Source: Salinicola endophyticus
GTDB lineage: Bacteria; Pseudomonadota; Gammaproteobacteria; Pseudomonadales; Halomonadaceae
Direction: 5' to 3'
Assembly: GCF_003206575.1 (NCBI RefSeq)
Contig: NZ_PZJO01000002.1
Location: 284,723 to 338,127, forward strand
DNA: 53,405 bases
The notes under the pieces are model-generated. The model was not told the DNA's origin. It worked only from the letters and a program-made list of their open reading frames with translations, and did no database searches. The position numbers and the translations under genes are program-made. This document shows, one piece after another, positions 9,719 through 19,697 of the stretch (within the stretch, counting starts at the first letter, position 1; each line of letters begins with the position of its first letter).

Positions 9719-12322
9719 GTGCTCGAAGCTTACCGCCAACATGTCGAGGAGCGCGCCCAGGAAGGCGTGCCGCCGAAACCGTTGACCGCCGAAATGACCG
9801 TCCAACTGGTCGAGCTGCTCAAGCAGCCGCCCGCCGGTGAAGAGGCATTTCTCCTCGAACTGATCACCGATCGCGTACCGCCCGGTGTCGACGAGGCCGC
9901 CTACGTCAAGGCCGGCTTCCTCACCGCCATCGCCAAGGGCGAGGCGACCTCGCCGCTGATCGACAAGATCCACGCGGTCAAGCTGCTGGGCACCATGCAG
10001 GGCGGCTACAACATCGCCACCCTGGTCGAGCTGCTCGACGACAGCGAGCTGGCCCAGGAAGTGGGCGAGCAGCTCAAGCACACCCTGCTGATGTTCGACG
10101 CCTTCCACGATGTCGCCGAGCGGGCCAAGAACGGCAACGCCGTGGCCCAGGGCGTGCTCGAGTCGTGGGCCGAGGCCGAGTGGTTCCTGGCCAAGCCGGC
10201 GCTGGCCGACAAGATCAGCATCGCGGTGTTCAAGGTGCCCGGCGAGACCAACACCGACGACCTGTCACCGGCGCCGGACGCCTGGTCGCGCCCCGATATC
10301 CCGCTGCACGCCAACGCCATGCTCAAGAACCCGCGCGACGGCATCGAGCCGGAAGTGCCGGGCAGCAAGGGCCCGCTGGCACAGATCGAAGCGGTCAAGG
10401 CCAAGGGCTTCCCGGTCGCCTACGTGGGCGACGTGGTGGGCACCGGTTCCTCGCGCAAGTCGGCGACCAATTCGGTGCTGTGGTTCTTCGGTGACGACAT
10501 CCCCCACGTCCCCAACAAGCGGGCCGGCGGGTTCTGCTTCGGCGGCAAGATCGCACCGATCTTCTTCAACACCATGGAAGACGCAGGCGCCCTGCCGATC
10601 GAGATGGATGTCGACAAGCTCGAGATGGGTGACGTCATCGACGTCTATCCGTACGAGGGCAAGGTGACACGCCACGACAGCGATGAGGTCATCTCCACCT
10701 TCACGCTCAAGACCCAGGTGATCCTCGACGAAGTGCGTGCCGGCGGCCGCATTCCGCTGATCATCGGCCGCGGCCTTACCGAGAAGGCGCGCGACGAGCT
10801 CGGCCTACCCGCCTCCGACGTGTTCCGCAAGCCGGAGCAGCCGGTCGATACCGGCAAGGGTTTCACCCTGGCCCAGAAGATGGTCGGCAAGGCGTGCAAC
10901 CTCGAGGGCGTGCGTCCGGGCATGTACTGCGAGCCGAAGATGACCACGGTCGGCTCCCAGGACACCACCGGTCCGATGACCCGCGACGAGCTCAAGGATC
11001 TGGCGTGTCTCGGCTTCCAGGCCGATCTGGTGATGCAGTCCTTCTGCCACACCGCCGCCTATCCCAAGCCGGTCGACGTCGAGACCCACCACACCCTGCC
11101 GGACTTCATCCAGAACCGCGGCGGCGTGTCGCTGCGTCCGGGTGACGGCATCATCCACTCCTGGCTCAACCGCATGCTGCTGCCCGACACCGTGGGCACC
11201 GGCGGCGACTCCCACACCCGCTTCCCGCTGGGCGTGTCGTTCCCGGCGGGCTCCGGCCTGGTCGCCTTCGCCGCGGCCACCGGGGTGATGCCTCTGGACA
11301 TGCCAGAGTCGGTGCTGGTGCGCTTCAAGGGCAAGCGTCAGCCGGGTATCACCCTGCGTGACCTGGTCCATGCGATCCCCTACTACGCGATCCAGCAGGG
11401 GCACCTGACGGTCGCCAAGTCGGGCAAGAAGAACATCTTCTCCGGGCGCATTCTGGAGATCGAAGGTCTCGAGGATCTCACCGCCGAGCAGGCCTTCGAA
11501 CTCTCCGACGCCTCCGCCGAGCGTAGCGCCGCAGGCTGTACCATCACCCTCTCCGAGGAGAGCGTGACCGAGTACCTGACCTCCAATATCACCCTGCTCA
11601 AGTGGATGATCAGCGCCGGCTACGGCGACGCCCGCACCCTGGAGCGTCGTATTCAGGGCATGGAAGCATGGCTGGCAGATCCCAGCCTGATGCGCGCCGA
11701 CGCCGACGCCGAGTACGCCGCGGTGATCGAGATCGACATGAGCGAGCTCGACCAGCCGGTGCTCTGCGCCCCCAACGACCCGGACGACGCGCGTCTGCTC
11801 TCCGAGGTTGCCGGCGAGAAGATCGACGAGGTCTTCATCGGCTCGTGCATGACCAACATCGGCCACTTCCGCGCCGCCGGCAAGCTGCTCGAGAAGCAGC
11901 CTGCGGGGAGCCTGAAGACGCGCCTGTGGCTTGCGCCGCCGACCAAGATGGACCAACATCAACTGACCGAGGAGGGCTACTACGGCATCTACGGCAAAGC
12001 CGGTGCCCGCATGGAGATGCCGGGTTGCTCGCTGTGCATGGGTAACCAGGCACGTGTGGCGCCGAAGTCGACCGTGGTTTCCACCTCGACCCGTAACTTC
12101 CCCAACCGTCTCGGTGACGGCGCCGATGTCTATCTGGCATCGGCAGAGCTCGCGGCGATTGCCGCCGTCGAGGGCCGCCTGCCGACGGTCGAGGAGTACA
12201 AAGCGACCATGGGTGAGTTCGATGCGATGGCGGGCGAGATCTACCGCTATCTGAACTTCCATGAGATCGAGGACTTCCAGAAAGCGGCCGCTACCGTCAT
12301 TCCGGTCGCCCAGGAAGCCTGA
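9719..12322 (+). CDS. acnB: bifunctional aconitate hydratase 2 / 2-methylisocitrate dehydratase
   Basis: TCA-cycle enzyme converting citrate to isocitrate through cis-aconitate; AcnB types also act in the methylcitrate pathway. It has 867 residues, matching E. coli AcnB (865). The protein starts with the HEAT-like domain typical of AcnB ([16 protein letters not shown]) and not the AcnA layout. The three [4Fe-4S] cysteines are visible in GSCMTNIGH and in [11 protein letters not shown] near the C-terminus. The start is GTG with GAGGG about 8 bases upstream. It is a single gene followed by an intrinsic terminator. Active-site blocks such as [13 protein letters not shown] are intact. Confidence 0.97.
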   Translation: MLEAYRQHVEERAQEGVPPKPLTAEMTVQLVELLKQPPAGEEAFLLELITDRVPPGVDEAAYVKAGFLTAIAKGEATSPLIDKIHAVKLLGTMQGGYNIATLVELLDDSELAQEVGEQLKHTLLMFDAFHDVAERAKNGNAVAQGVLESWAEAEWFLAKPALADKISIAVFKVPGETNTDDLSPAPDAWSRPDIPLHANAMLKNPRDGIEPEVPGSKGPLAQIEAVKAKGFPVAYVGDVVGTGSSRKSATNSVLWFFGDDIPHVPNKRAGGFCFGGKIAPIFFNTMEDAGALPIEMDVDKLEMGDVIDVYPYEGKVTRHDSDEVISTFTLKTQVILDEVRAGGRIPLIIGRGLTEKARDELGLPASDVFRKPEQPVDTGKGFTLAQKMVGKACNLEGVRPGMYCEPKMTTVGSQDTTGPMTRDELKDLACLGFQADLVMQSFCHTAAYPKPVDVETHHTLPDFIQNRGGVSLRPGDGIIHSWLNRMLLPDTVGTGGDSHTRFPLGVSFPAGSGLVAFAAATGVMPLDMPESVLVRFKGKRQPGITLRDLVHAIPYYAIQQGHLTVAKSGKKNIFSGRILEIEGLEDLTAEQAFELSDASAERSAAGCTITLSEESVTEYLTSNITLLKWMISAGYGDARTLERRIQGMEAWLADPSLMRADADAEYAAVIEIDMSELDQPVLCAPNDPDDARLLSEVAGEKIDEVFIGSCMTNIGHFRAAGKLLEKQPAGSLKTRLWLAPPTKMDQHQLTEEGYYGIYGKAGARMEMPGCSLCMGNQARVAPKSTVVSTSTRNFPNRLGDGADVYLASAELAAIAAVEGRLPTVEEYKATMGEFDAMAGEIYRYLNFHEIEDFQKAAATVIPVAQEA

Positions 12323-12364
12323 TACGACTCTTCCGATGCTCGCAGCTTCATGAAGAGGCTACCG

Positions 12365-12394
12365 AAACGCCCCGCACCGCGCGGGGCGTTTTTT
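12365..12394 (+). terminator. intrinsic terminator of acnB
   Basis: AAACGCCCCGC (12365-12375) pairs perfectly with GCGGGGCGTTT (12381-12391) around a 5-base loop, and the T run continues to 12394. It lies 42 bases after the acnB stop. Confidence 0.92.
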
Positions 12395-12436
12395 ATGCGC
12401 AGTCGCCGCCGCCAAAGCGCAACCCCCGGTGCGTGA

Positions 12437-12892
12437 TCAGGGCGTCAGCAGCCCTTCGATGCCGTGGCACCAGCGTGCCTGCCAGACGTGGGCAGCGGGT
12501 GCGGCGCGTTCGATCGCGCTGCGCTCCGCCGGTGTGGCGTAGACGAGGTAGTCGACCTCGAAGCGGTGGCACAGCGAGAACACCTCGCTGGGGTAATAGA
12601 GTCGCACGCCCTCGACCTCGGTGGCGTGCTGCCACGGCGCCTCGGTGACCATGGCGATCACCGCGTGAGTCGCGCTGAGGTCACGCAACCAGCCGTAGTG
12701 GCGTGACTCGCAACCACACAGCACGACACGCCGTGGGCGACGGCGGCCTGGCAGACGACCGGTGGCCAGGCATCGCAGCGTGTCGAGGGGGCGAAAGAAG
12801 TCGATGACGGCAGCGCCTCGTCGCGGGTGGATGACCGCCCCATTGTCACGCGCCCCCGCGCCGGCGACAAACCGGACGACGCAGGGCCGCAC
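12437..12892 (-). CDS. hypothetical protein, possible small nucleotide-binding-like fold
   Basis: No family recognised with confidence. The frame encodes up to 151 residues with good coding character and many Arg. After FFRPLDTLRCL comes a basic stretch (GRLPGRRRPRR), then VVLCGCESRHYGWLRDL and VIAMVTEAPW...GVRLYYPSEVFSLC...VDYLVYATPAERSAIE. That alternation of hydrophobic strands with a 'GV-x-Y-x-P' and 'VDYLVYATP' pattern is reminiscent of the Rossmann-like N-terminal domain of sugar-acetyltransferase/CapD-type proteins, which is only inference. The only usable start I see is GTG 12892, without a ribosome site, so the N-terminus is uncertain. It is divergent from the outer-membrane gene, with 81 bp between starts. 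Confidence 0.6.
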   Translation of the reverse strand: MRPCVVRFVAGAGARDNGAVIHPRRGAAVIDFFRPLDTLRCLATGRLPGRRRPRRVVLCGCESRHYGWLRDLSATHAVIAMVTEAPWQHATEVEGVRLYYPSEVFSLCHRFEVDYLVYATPAERSAIERAAPAAHVWQARWCHGIEGLLTP

Positions 12893-12973
12893 CGGGCTTG
12901 CGCCGGGACGGGTAGCAAATTAGAGTTTTTAGATAAAAGAACAGCGTTCATCAACGGGATGGAGATGGAAAAC

Positions 12974-13564
12974 ATGAAGATCAATACTTGGCTGGCACTC
13001 CCGCTGGCGCTGTCGCCGCTGCTGCTGGCGCCTGCCGCCCAGGCCGCCAACGCCGACGGCCTGTATGTCGGTATCGGCGGTGGCTACGGCAAGGTGACCA
13101 GTAGCGACAGCGATGTCGGCCACTTCACCGGTGCCAGCGGCGGCGGCTACCATGTGGACGACGACGACAGCGTCTACAAGGCGTTCGTGGGCTACGAGTA
13201 CAACCCGTACTTTGCCACCGAGGCGTTCTACGCCGACCTGGGCAAACCCAACATCATCCGCGGCGGCAACGTGGTCGACCTCAAGACCCGCGCCTACGGC
13301 CTGAACCTGATCGGCAAATATCCGCTGCCCGCCGGCTTCGAGGTGTTCGCCAAGGCCGGTATGGCGAAGTGGAACGTCGATGCCCGGGGCGATCTAGGCA
13401 CAGGCTCGAACCTCGACGACAACGACGGCATCGATCCGGTCTACGGCGCCGGTATCCAGTACCACTACCAGCATCTGCTGCTGCGTACCGAGTACGAGCG
13501 CTACGACTTCGACAGCGACTACAAGGTCGACGCCTACACCGCTTCGGTGGGCTGGCAGTTCTGA
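12974..13564 (+). CDS. outer-membrane beta-barrel protein (OmpA-like/OmpW-like porin family)
   Basis: 196 residues with a clear signal peptide (MKINTWLALPLALSPLLL, cleavage after AAQA) followed by alternating amphipathic strands (GLYVGIGGGYG, YKAFVGYEYN, YGLNLIGKYPL, LLLRTEYERYDF, YTASVGWQF). The protein ends in Phe, the outer-membrane insertion signal. The size suits an eight-stranded barrel of the OmpA transmembrane type without a peptidoglycan-binding domain. Acidic loops (DDDDS, DDNDGID) fit a halophile surface. GGAG at 12961-12964 precedes this ATG; two other ATGs sit just upstream (12959, 12965) but lack good sites. The AT-rich stretch at about 12918-12943 probably holds the promoter. 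Function beyond the barrel is unknown. Confidence 0.85.
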   Translation: MKINTWLALPLALSPLLLAPAAQAANADGLYVGIGGGYGKVTSSDSDVGHFTGASGGGYHVDDDDSVYKAFVGYEYNPYFATEAFYADLGKPNIIRGGNVVDLKTRAYGLNLIGKYPLPAGFEVFAKAGMAKWNVDARGDLGTGSNLDDNDGIDPVYGAGIQYHYQHLLLRTEYERYDFDSDYKVDAYTASVGWQF

Positions 13565-13585
13565 CCCAGAGCCATTGCGCTACCG

Positions 13586-13614
13586 AGGCCGCCTGCGGGC
13601 GGCCTTGGCGTTTT
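13586..13614 (+). terminator. intrinsic terminator of the beta-barrel gene
   Basis: AGGCCGCC (13586-13593) pairs with GGCGGCCT (13598-13605) around a TGCG tetraloop; TTTT follows at 13611-13614 after a short GC gap. Confidence 0.65.
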
Positions 13615-13662
13615 CAGCGGATGACAATCCCTTTCGGACAGGGGAATCACCTGTGCGACTTG

Positions 13663-13902
13663 GGAACGCTGAATAAATCGCCGAACGAGATGAAGGGCAA
13701 GGCGCCCGGAGCGCAGACTCGCAGCAACGCGTAGAGAACGCCCGCAGGGCGGCCCGTCAGGGCAAGTTGCCGAAGGCAACGCGTCAAGCGAGACATAACA
13801 TGGGGTTAGGCGAGCTTTCGACCGGGCTGGCGTCCCAGTACCGCGTAACGCAGCCATACGCTGGGGACGCCGAGTCCGTGCAGGCATTTATGCAGTGATT
13901 CC
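13663..13902. mobile_element. 240-bp MITE with IS5-like ends and CTTG target duplication
   Basis: Left end GGAACGCTGAATAAAT (13663) and the reverse complement of the right end, GGAATCACTGCATAAAT (to 13902), are imperfect terminal inverted repeats differing by two substitutions and one indel. The element is flanked on both sides by CTTG (13659-13662 and 13903-13906), a 4-bp target duplication. The '...TGAATAAATC' end resembles IS5/IS903-group ends. No transposase reading frame is inside. It fills most of the 424-bp gap before the GDPD gene; the remaining bases at 13907-13988 contain nothing recognisable. Confidence 0.8.
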
Positions 13903-13988
13903 CTTGCGCCGATGACACTTTGAAGACAAGACTGACAGGGTCACAAGGAAGATGACCCCACACTGACCAGGACGTCGACGACCGCGAC

Positions 13989-15803
13989 ATGCTTGCCCCT
14001 CGCCCGCTGATCAAGGACATCACGCGCCAGATCGCCGTACACTGGCGCGCGCTCATCGCCTTTCATCTCTTTTTCACCCTGCTGGCCACTGCGCTCTGGG
14101 TGCCGCTCTCCGCAGGCACCCTGGCCGGACTGCTGAAGCGTATCGGTCAGCCGGTGCTCAGCAACGGCCAGATCGTCGATATCGCGCTCTCCGCCTGGGG
14201 CCTGTTATGGCTGCTGGCGGCCCTGGGCCTGAGCTTTCTGCTGATCTTCCTGCAGCAGGCGGGAATGATGCGCGTGGTCTCCAGCCGCCACGGCGGGCGC
14301 TATCGAGTCGCCATGGGCGCCCTCTGGCATGTGCTACGGCGCTTCCCGGCGCTGGCCGCGCTGGCCTTTCTCCAGGTCGGTGCGCATCTGCTGCTGGCGA
14401 CCCCGTTCGCCCTCGGCGTGGCCCATCTCTATGCCTGGCTGCTGGGGGACACCGAGCCCTATGTACTGCTTCGCGTGCTGCCCGTGGCGCTGTGGCAGTT
14501 CCTCGCTCTGGCGCTGCCGCTGCTGCTGGTCTGGGCACTGCTCGCCGGTACGCTCTATCTGCGCTGGTTCCTCGCCCTGCCGGCACTGGTGCTGGAGGAG
14601 CTGGGGCCGATGGCGGCGCTCACCCGCAGCCGTCACTTGACCCGCCAGCGGCGCTGGCGCATGGCGCTGCTGGTGCTCGCCATGGCGCTATCGGTGGCAG
14701 TGATCCCGATCGCCTTCAGCCTGCTGTTCAACGCCCTCGGCGGACCGCTGCTGGGACACCTGCCCGAGCGTGCGAGCGTACTGATCCCCGCCATGCTCGC
14801 CTACCTGGCGCTCTATATCGTGGCCACCATCGCCCTCACCTTCCTCGGCGTCAGCGCCAACAGCCTGCTGGTCACCACCCTGTTCCAGCGCGCCAGCGGG
14901 CGCACGCCGGTACTCGACAGCGAACCCGCACCGCGCCGCTCGGGGGTGATCGCCTGGGGCGCGGAGATTCTGGTCCTGGCGTTCGCGCTGCTTCAGGCGG
15001 GATGGATTCTCCAGGGTTTCGAGATCAACGACACGGTCAGTATCACCGCCCATCGCGGCGCCTCGCATCAGGCCCCGGAGAACACCCTGGCAGCGCTGGA
15101 GGGGGCCATCGACGCCGGTGCCGACTACATGGAGCTGGACGTGCGCCTGAGCGGCGATGACCAGGTGATCGTCGCCCACGACGACAACCTGCGCCGACTC
15201 ACCGGTATCGATCGCCGCTTGAGCGAGATGACCCTCGACGAGATTGCCCAGGTCGACGTCGGTGCCTGGTTCGGCGATGCCTTCATCGGCGAGCGCATCC
15301 CCACCTTTGCCGCGCTGCTGGCGCGCGCCCGCGGGCGTATCGATCTCTATGTCGAGCTCAAGCCGGCGCCGCGCAGCGCCGACGCCCTGGCCCGCCAGGT
15401 GATCGCCCAGCTCCGCGCCAGCGACATGGCCGATCACGTGGTGATCGCGTCGCTCTCGCCGTCGGTGGTAGCGCGGGTCAAGCAGCTGGCGCCGGACATC
15501 CGCACCACGCTGTTCCTGCAGTTCCTTCTGCCCGGGGCCCTGGCGGAGACCCCCGCCGACATCATCGGCCTGCGCCATACCCAGGCCAACCCCAGCCTGC
15601 TGCGGACGCTGCACGGCAGCGGCCGCGGCGTGGCAGTGTGGACGGTGAATAACCCCGGCGCCATGTCACGCTATATAGACATGGGGGTCGACAACATCAT
15701 CACCGACCGCCCCGAAGCGCTCAGCGCTCTGCTCGCCGAGCGCCGCGACATGTCCGATGGCGAACTGCTGCTGGTCAAGCTGCGCAATTGGCTAAGATCT
15801 TGA
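13989..15803 (+). CDS. membrane-anchored glycerophosphodiester phosphodiesterase
   Basis: Hydrolyses glycerophosphodiesters (deacylated phospholipids) to glycerol-3-phosphate and an alcohol. 604 residues in two parts. Residues 1-340 are a membrane domain with about six to seven hydrophobic segments (for example LIAFHLFFTLLATALW, LLWLLAALGLSFLLIFL, MALLVLAMALSVAV). Residues 348-600 are a GDPD domain opening with ITAHRGASHQAPENT, then MELDVRLSGDDQVIVAHDD and YVELKP, which supply the catalytic His pair and metal-binding Glu/Asp. This fused layout is known in other bacteria and is over twice the size of soluble GlpQ/UgpQ. It is monocistronic, placed just after the MITE. The product could enter the glycerol pathway encoded further right. 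Confidence 0.9.
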   Translation: MLAPRPLIKDITRQIAVHWRALIAFHLFFTLLATALWVPLSAGTLAGLLKRIGQPVLSNGQIVDIALSAWGLLWLLAALGLSFLLIFLQQAGMMRVVSSRHGGRYRVAMGALWHVLRRFPALAALAFLQVGAHLLLATPFALGVAHLYAWLLGDTEPYVLLRVLPVALWQFLALALPLLLVWALLAGTLYLRWFLALPALVLEELGPMAALTRSRHLTRQRRWRMALLVLAMALSVAVIPIAFSLLFNALGGPLLGHLPERASVLIPAMLAYLALYIVATIALTFLGVSANSLLVTTLFQRASGRTPVLDSEPAPRRSGVIAWGAEILVLAFALLQAGWILQGFEINDTVSITAHRGASHQAPENTLAALEGAIDAGADYMELDVRLSGDDQVIVAHDDNLRRLTGIDRRLSEMTLDEIAQVDVGAWFGDAFIGERIPTFAALLARARGRIDLYVELKPAPRSADALARQVIAQLRASDMADHVVIASLSPSVVARVKQLAPDIRTTLFLQFLLPGALAETPADIIGLRHTQANPSLLRTLHGSGRGVAVWTVNNPGAMSRYIDMGVDNIITDRPEALSALLAERRDMSDGELLLVKLRNWLRS

Positions 15804-15854
15804 AAAAGAAGATGCGTAAAAACACGCTCGTGAACGCCATGCGCGCATGAACGC

Positions 15855-15883
15855 AAAAAGCCGGTGCGATCTCTCGCACCGGC
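15855..15883 (-). terminator. intrinsic terminator of ppsA
   Basis: A 10-bp perfect stem (15860-15869 with 15874-15883) with a TCTC loop. Read leftward it is followed by TTTTTG (15859-15854). It lies 40 bases after the ppsA stop, between convergent genes. Confidence 0.88.
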
Positions 15884-15923
15884 CTGGATGACGCCACCTC
15901 GCGCAGCGAGGTTTGGCCGACAA

Positions 15924-18296
15924 TCAGCCGAGGGTTTCGCCGGCCAGCATGAACCAGGTCTCGAGCACCGCGTCCGGGTTGAGCGAGACCGAGTCGATGC
16001 CCTGCTCCATCAGCCACTTGGCCAGTTCGGGATGATCCGAGGGGCCCTGGCCGCAGATGCCGACGTACTTGCCCTGGGCCTTGCACGCCTGGATCGCCAT
16101 CGACAGCAGCTTCTTCACCGCCGGGTCACGCTCGTCGAAGAGATGCGCAATGATGCCGGAGTCGCGGTCGAGCCCCAGGGTGAGCTGGGTCAGGTCGTTG
16201 GAACCGATCGAGAAGCCGTCGAAGTACTCGAGGAACTCGTCCGCCAGCAGCGCATTGGCCGGCAGCTCGCACATCATGATCACTTTAAGATGATTCTCGC
16301 CGCGCTTGAGACCGTTGGCCTCGAGCAGCTCGACCACCCCCTTGGCTTCGGCCGGGGTGCGCACGAACGGTACCATGATCTCGACGTTGTCCAGGCCCAT
16401 CTCGTCACGTACTCGCTTGAGCGCCTGGCACTCCAGCTCGAAACAGGGGCGGAAGTCGTCGGAGAGATAGCGCGAGGCGCCGCGGAAGCCGAGCATCGGG
16501 TTCTCTTCGCCCGGCTCGTAGAGCTTGCCGCCGATCAGGTTTTCGTACTCGTTGGACTTGAAGTCCGACAGCCGCACGATCACCCGCTTGGGATAGAACG
16601 ACGCTGCCAGCGTCGAGATGCCCTCGACCAGACGATCGACGTAGAAGCTGACCGGATCGGCATAGCCGGCGGTGCGCAGGTCGATGGTCTGCTTGAGATC
16701 GCTGGAGAGCTTGTCGTAATCCATCAACGCACGCGGGTGCACGCCGATCATGCGGTTGATGATGAACTCCAGCCGCGCCAGACCCACGCCCGCATTGGGC
16801 AGCCCGGCGAACGCGAAGGCGCGATCGGGGTTGCCCACGTTCATCATGATCTTGAACGGGATATCGGGCATGCTGTCGACGCTGGTGGCACGGCACTCGA
16901 ACTCGAGCTTGCCGTTGTAGACGTGGCCCGTGTCGCCCTCGGCGCAGGAGACGGTGACCTCGAGCCCATCTTCGAGCAGCGCGGTGGCATCACCGCAACC
17001 CACCACTGCGGGGATTCCCAGCTCGCGGGCAATGATCGCCGCGTGGCAGGTGCGTCCGCCACGGTTGGTGACGATCGCCGAGGCGCGCTTCATGATCGGT
17101 TCCCAGTCGGGATCGGTCATGTCGGTCACCAGTACGTCGCCGTTCTGTACCTTGTGCATCTCTTCGGGTGACGCCACCAGCCGGACCTTGCCCTGGCCGA
17201 TGCGCTGGCCGATGGCGCGGCCGTCGACCAGCACGCGCCCCTTCTCCTTGAGAGTGAAGCGCTCGAGGGTGCCGGCATCCTGGTTGGAGACCACGGTCTC
17301 GGGCCGCGCCTGGACGATATAGAGCCTGCCGTCGTCGCCGTCCCGGGCCCACTCGATGTCCATCGGACGGCCGTAGTGCTGCTCGATGGTCACGGCCTGG
17401 CGCGCCAGCGCCATCACATCGTCGTCGGAGAGACAGAAGCGCTGACGGTCGGCATGGGCGACATCGACCGTCTTGACCGAGCGGCCGGCGGCGGCGTCAT
17501 CGGTGTAGACCATCTTGATCCGCTTGGAGCCCAGGGTACGCCGCAGCACCGCCGGCCGACCGGCCGCCAGGGTCGGTTTGTGCACGTAGAATTCGTCGGG
17601 GTTGACCGCCCCCTGCACCACGGTCTCGCCCAGCCCCCAGGCGCCGGTCACGAAGACCGCATCGCGGTAGCCGGACTCGGTGTCCAGCGTGAACATCACG
17701 CCGCTGGCTGCCGTCTCGGAGCGCACCATCTTCTGTACCCCGGCGGAGAGCGCCACGTTCTCGTGGGCGTAACCGCGGTGCACGCGATAGGAGATGGCAC
17801 GGTCGTTGAACAGAGAGGCGAACACCTCGTGCACCGCGCGCTTGACGTTGTCGAAGCCGTCGATGTTGAGGAAGGTCTCCTGCTGACCGGCGAAGGAGGC
17901 ATCGGGCAGATCCTCCGCGGTCGCCGAGGAGCGCACCGCCACCTTGAGCTGCGGGTAGCGCGCCTGCAGGGTCTGGTAGGCATCCGCCAGCGCTGCCTCG
18001 AAGGCCGGCGGCAGCGGCGTGTCGATCATCCAGCCGCGAATCTTCTCGCCGACCTTGGCCAGCGTCTCGGTGTCGTCGACGTCCAGCGTGGCGAGCTCGG
18101 CATTGATGCGGTCGTTGAGCCCTTCGTGCTTGAGGAATTCGCGGTAGGCGTGTGCGGTGGTGGCAAAGCCGCCCGGCACGGTGACACCGGCGTCGGCCAG
18201 ATTCGAAATCATCTCGCCGAGGGAGGCGTTCTTGCCGCCCACCCGCTCGACATCGCCCATACCCAACTGATCGAAAGTGATGATGAAGGGTTCCAA
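15924..18296 (-). CDS. ppsA: phosphoenolpyruvate synthase
   Basis: Converts pyruvate and ATP to PEP, AMP and phosphate; entry to gluconeogenesis from three-carbon substrates. 790 residues (E. coli 792). Domains in order: N-terminal ATP-grasp/PPDK ([11 protein letters not shown] at 19-29), phosphohistidine swivel with [15 protein letters not shown] where H418 is the phosphocarrier and T416 the residue targeted by PpsR, and the C-terminal PEP-binding barrel ([17 protein letters not shown]). The start is TTG at 18296, set by family alignment, with GGAGAGG only 3-4 bases upstream. Regulation: divergent to ppsR, with an inverted repeat in the spacer. Confidence 0.96.
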   Translation of the reverse strand: MEPFIITFDQLGMGDVERVGGKNASLGEMISNLADAGVTVPGGFATTAHAYREFLKHEGLNDRINAELATLDVDDTETLAKVGEKIRGWMIDTPLPPAFEAALADAYQTLQARYPQLKVAVRSSATAEDLPDASFAGQQETFLNIDGFDNVKRAVHEVFASLFNDRAISYRVHRGYAHENVALSAGVQKMVRSETAASGVMFTLDTESGYRDAVFVTGAWGLGETVVQGAVNPDEFYVHKPTLAAGRPAVLRRTLGSKRIKMVYTDDAAAGRSVKTVDVAHADRQRFCLSDDDVMALARQAVTIEQHYGRPMDIEWARDGDDGRLYIVQARPETVVSNQDAGTLERFTLKEKGRVLVDGRAIGQRIGQGKVRLVASPEEMHKVQNGDVLVTDMTDPDWEPIMKRASAIVTNRGGRTCHAAIIARELGIPAVVGCGDATALLEDGLEVTVSCAEGDTGHVYNGKLEFECRATSVDSMPDIPFKIMMNVGNPDRAFAFAGLPNAGVGLARLEFIINRMIGVHPRALMDYDKLSSDLKQTIDLRTAGYADPVSFYVDRLVEGISTLAASFYPKRVIVRLSDFKSNEYENLIGGKLYEPGEENPMLGFRGASRYLSDDFRPCFELECQALKRVRDEMGLDNVEIMVPFVRTPAEAKGVVELLEANGLKRGENHLKVIMMCELPANALLADEFLEYFDGFSIGSNDLTQLTLGLDRDSGIIAHLFDERDPAVKKLLSMAIQACKAQGKYVGICGQGPSDHPELAKWLMEQGIDSVSLNPDAVLETWFMLAGETLG

Positions 18297-18418
18297 GATC
18301 CTCTCCTGCTCGTTTCGGCTGACGTTGCGGCACGTCCTCTGCGCCTCGATGGAGCCAGAAGCTAACAGCCGTTCCCGCGCTTAGCCAGCAGTTTAAGGGC
18401 GTAGGGTTTGGAGTATTT

Positions 18419-18453
18419 CTACAAGAATCCGGCCTTTTCCCCGGTTCTTGTAG
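18419..18453. promoter_or_regulatory. inverted repeat in the ppsA-ppsR divergent spacer
   Basis: CTACAAGAA-T-CCGG (18419-18432) is matched by CCGGTTCTTGTAG (18441-18453), leaving an 8-base pyrimidine-rich centre. Arms are 13 bp with a single bulged T. It lies 123 bp upstream of the ppsA start and 96 bp upstream of the ppsR start. It could be an operator or a leader hairpin; it does not match the Cra/FruR consensus. Confidence 0.6.
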
Positions 18454-18548
18454 TCAGCCGACGAATTCGCCCTGGAACCGACACAAGTGGTTGCCCGGAC
18501 AGGAAATCCGGGTCGACAATGGGCCATCGACGCCGAGGACCGCCCACC

Positions 18549-19382
18549 ATGACACGCACCGCCTTCTTCATCTCGGATGGCACCGGGATCACCGCCGAGA
18601 CCCTGGGACGCAGCCTGCTCTCGCAGTTCGAGAACACCGACTTCCACCTGGTCACCAAGCCCTATATCGACACCCTGGACAAGGCGCGCTCGCTGGTCGG
18701 CATGATCGAGGCCACCGCCGAGCGCGACGGCGCGCGCCCGATCGTCATCGACACGATCGTCGACCAATCGGTCCGTGCGATCGTCGCCGAGGCGCCAGCG
18801 TTCATGGTCGACATCTTCTCGACCTTCCTCGCGCCGCTGGAGGAGGAGCTGGCGACCCACTCCACCTACACCGTCGGCCGCGCCCACGCCATGGGGCGTG
18901 ACGATGTCTACATGCACCGCATCGACGCGGTGAATTTCGCCCTCGACAACGATGACGGAGCGCGCACCCATCAGTACGAGGAGGCGGACATCATCCTGGT
19001 CGGCGTGTCACGCTGCGGCAAGACGCCCACCTCGCTCTATCTGGCGCTGCAGTTCGGCATCCGCGCTGCCAACTACCCGCTGACCGAGGACGATCTCGAC
19101 GAGAACGGCATCCTCGCCCTGCCGGCATCGCTGGCCAAGCATCGCCACAAGCTGTTCGGGTTGACCATCGATGTCAGACGTCTGGCCGCGATCCGTACCG
19201 AACGCCGCCCCAACAGCCGCTACTGTTCAATGGATCAGTGCATGCAGGAGATCGAGCAGGCCGAAGCGCTCTACCGGCGCCAGAACATCCCGTTCATCGA
19301 TACCACACGCTTCTCGATCGAAGAGATCTCCACGCGCATGATGAACGAGACGGGTCTGCAGCGACGCTTCAGCCCGCGCTAG
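18549..19382 (+). CDS. ppsR: PEP synthase regulatory kinase/pyrophosphorylase
   Basis: Bifunctional regulator: ADP-dependent phosphorylation of the Thr next to the PpsA catalytic His inactivates PpsA, and Pi-dependent dephosphorylation restores it. 277 residues (DUF299 family, usually 270-280). N-terminal [15 protein letters not shown] at 7-20 and the P-loop GVSRCGKT at 152-159 are intact. The frame extends 47 codons further upstream, but [11 protein letters not shown] is the family start. It is divergent from its substrate gene ppsA, the usual pairing. Confidence 0.96.
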   Translation: MTRTAFFISDGTGITAETLGRSLLSQFENTDFHLVTKPYIDTLDKARSLVGMIEATAERDGARPIVIDTIVDQSVRAIVAEAPAFMVDIFSTFLAPLEEELATHSTYTVGRAHAMGRDDVYMHRIDAVNFALDNDDGARTHQYEEADIILVGVSRCGKTPTSLYLALQFGIRAANYPLTEDDLDENGILALPASLAKHRHKLFGLTIDVRRLAAIRTERRPNSRYCSMDQCMQEIEQAEALYRRQNIPFIDTTRFSIEEISTRMMNETGLQRRFSPR

Positions 19383-19414
19383 AGAGTACGGCGACAGCGG
19401 TCTACGCTAGACAA

Positions 19415-19497
19415 AAGTGGCAGCAGTGGGCCGCGATGGGCAGAAGCGGCGGTAGCGGGCCGCCATGGACAGAGGCGGCAGCGGGCCGCAGCGCATG
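19415..19497. repeat. three tandem copies of a degenerate 29-bp repeat
   Basis: Unit 1 19415-19443, unit 2 19444-19472, unit 3 19473-19497 (shortened by about 3 bases). All share the pattern GGC-(G/A)GC...GGGCCGC followed by ATGG-CAG or similar. They are GC-rich and directly follow the ppsR stop. The surrounding gap 19383-19697 has no gene; its right half holds a palindrome. Confidence 0.65.
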
Positions 19498-19644
19498 AGT
19501 TCGCTTCGAGCAGCGGTGCCTGACCGATCGACATGGGCGCGTTGGCCGTTGCCGATATCATTGACCGCCACCGGCCTTTAAAAATCCTCGACGAGCCCCA
19601 TCTCATTAGCACGCAAACAGCCACTCCTTCTTATTAACCCCACC

Positions 19645-19660
19645 CATACCGACCGGTATG
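19645..19660. promoter_or_regulatory. palindromic operator (TetR-type) upstream of the tautomerase gene
   Basis: CATACCGACCGGTATG has two 7-bp arms (CATACCG / CGGTATG) around AC. The form is typical of TetR-family operators. It lies 37 bp upstream of the GTG start; the regulator is not adjacent. Confidence 0.55.
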
Positions 19661-19697
19661 TGGGAAAGCCATCAGGCGACTGTAAGAGGAACTCACC

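Noticed and set aside
13534-13887. 117-codon minus frame across the 13.7-kb MITE
   Set aside because: Encodes the reverse of a non-coding element whose translation recurs as spurious peptides near IS ends; no transposase motif.
19415-19497. Tandem 29-bp repeats considered as a CRISPR array
   Set aside because: Units abut with no unique spacers and no cas genes are present.
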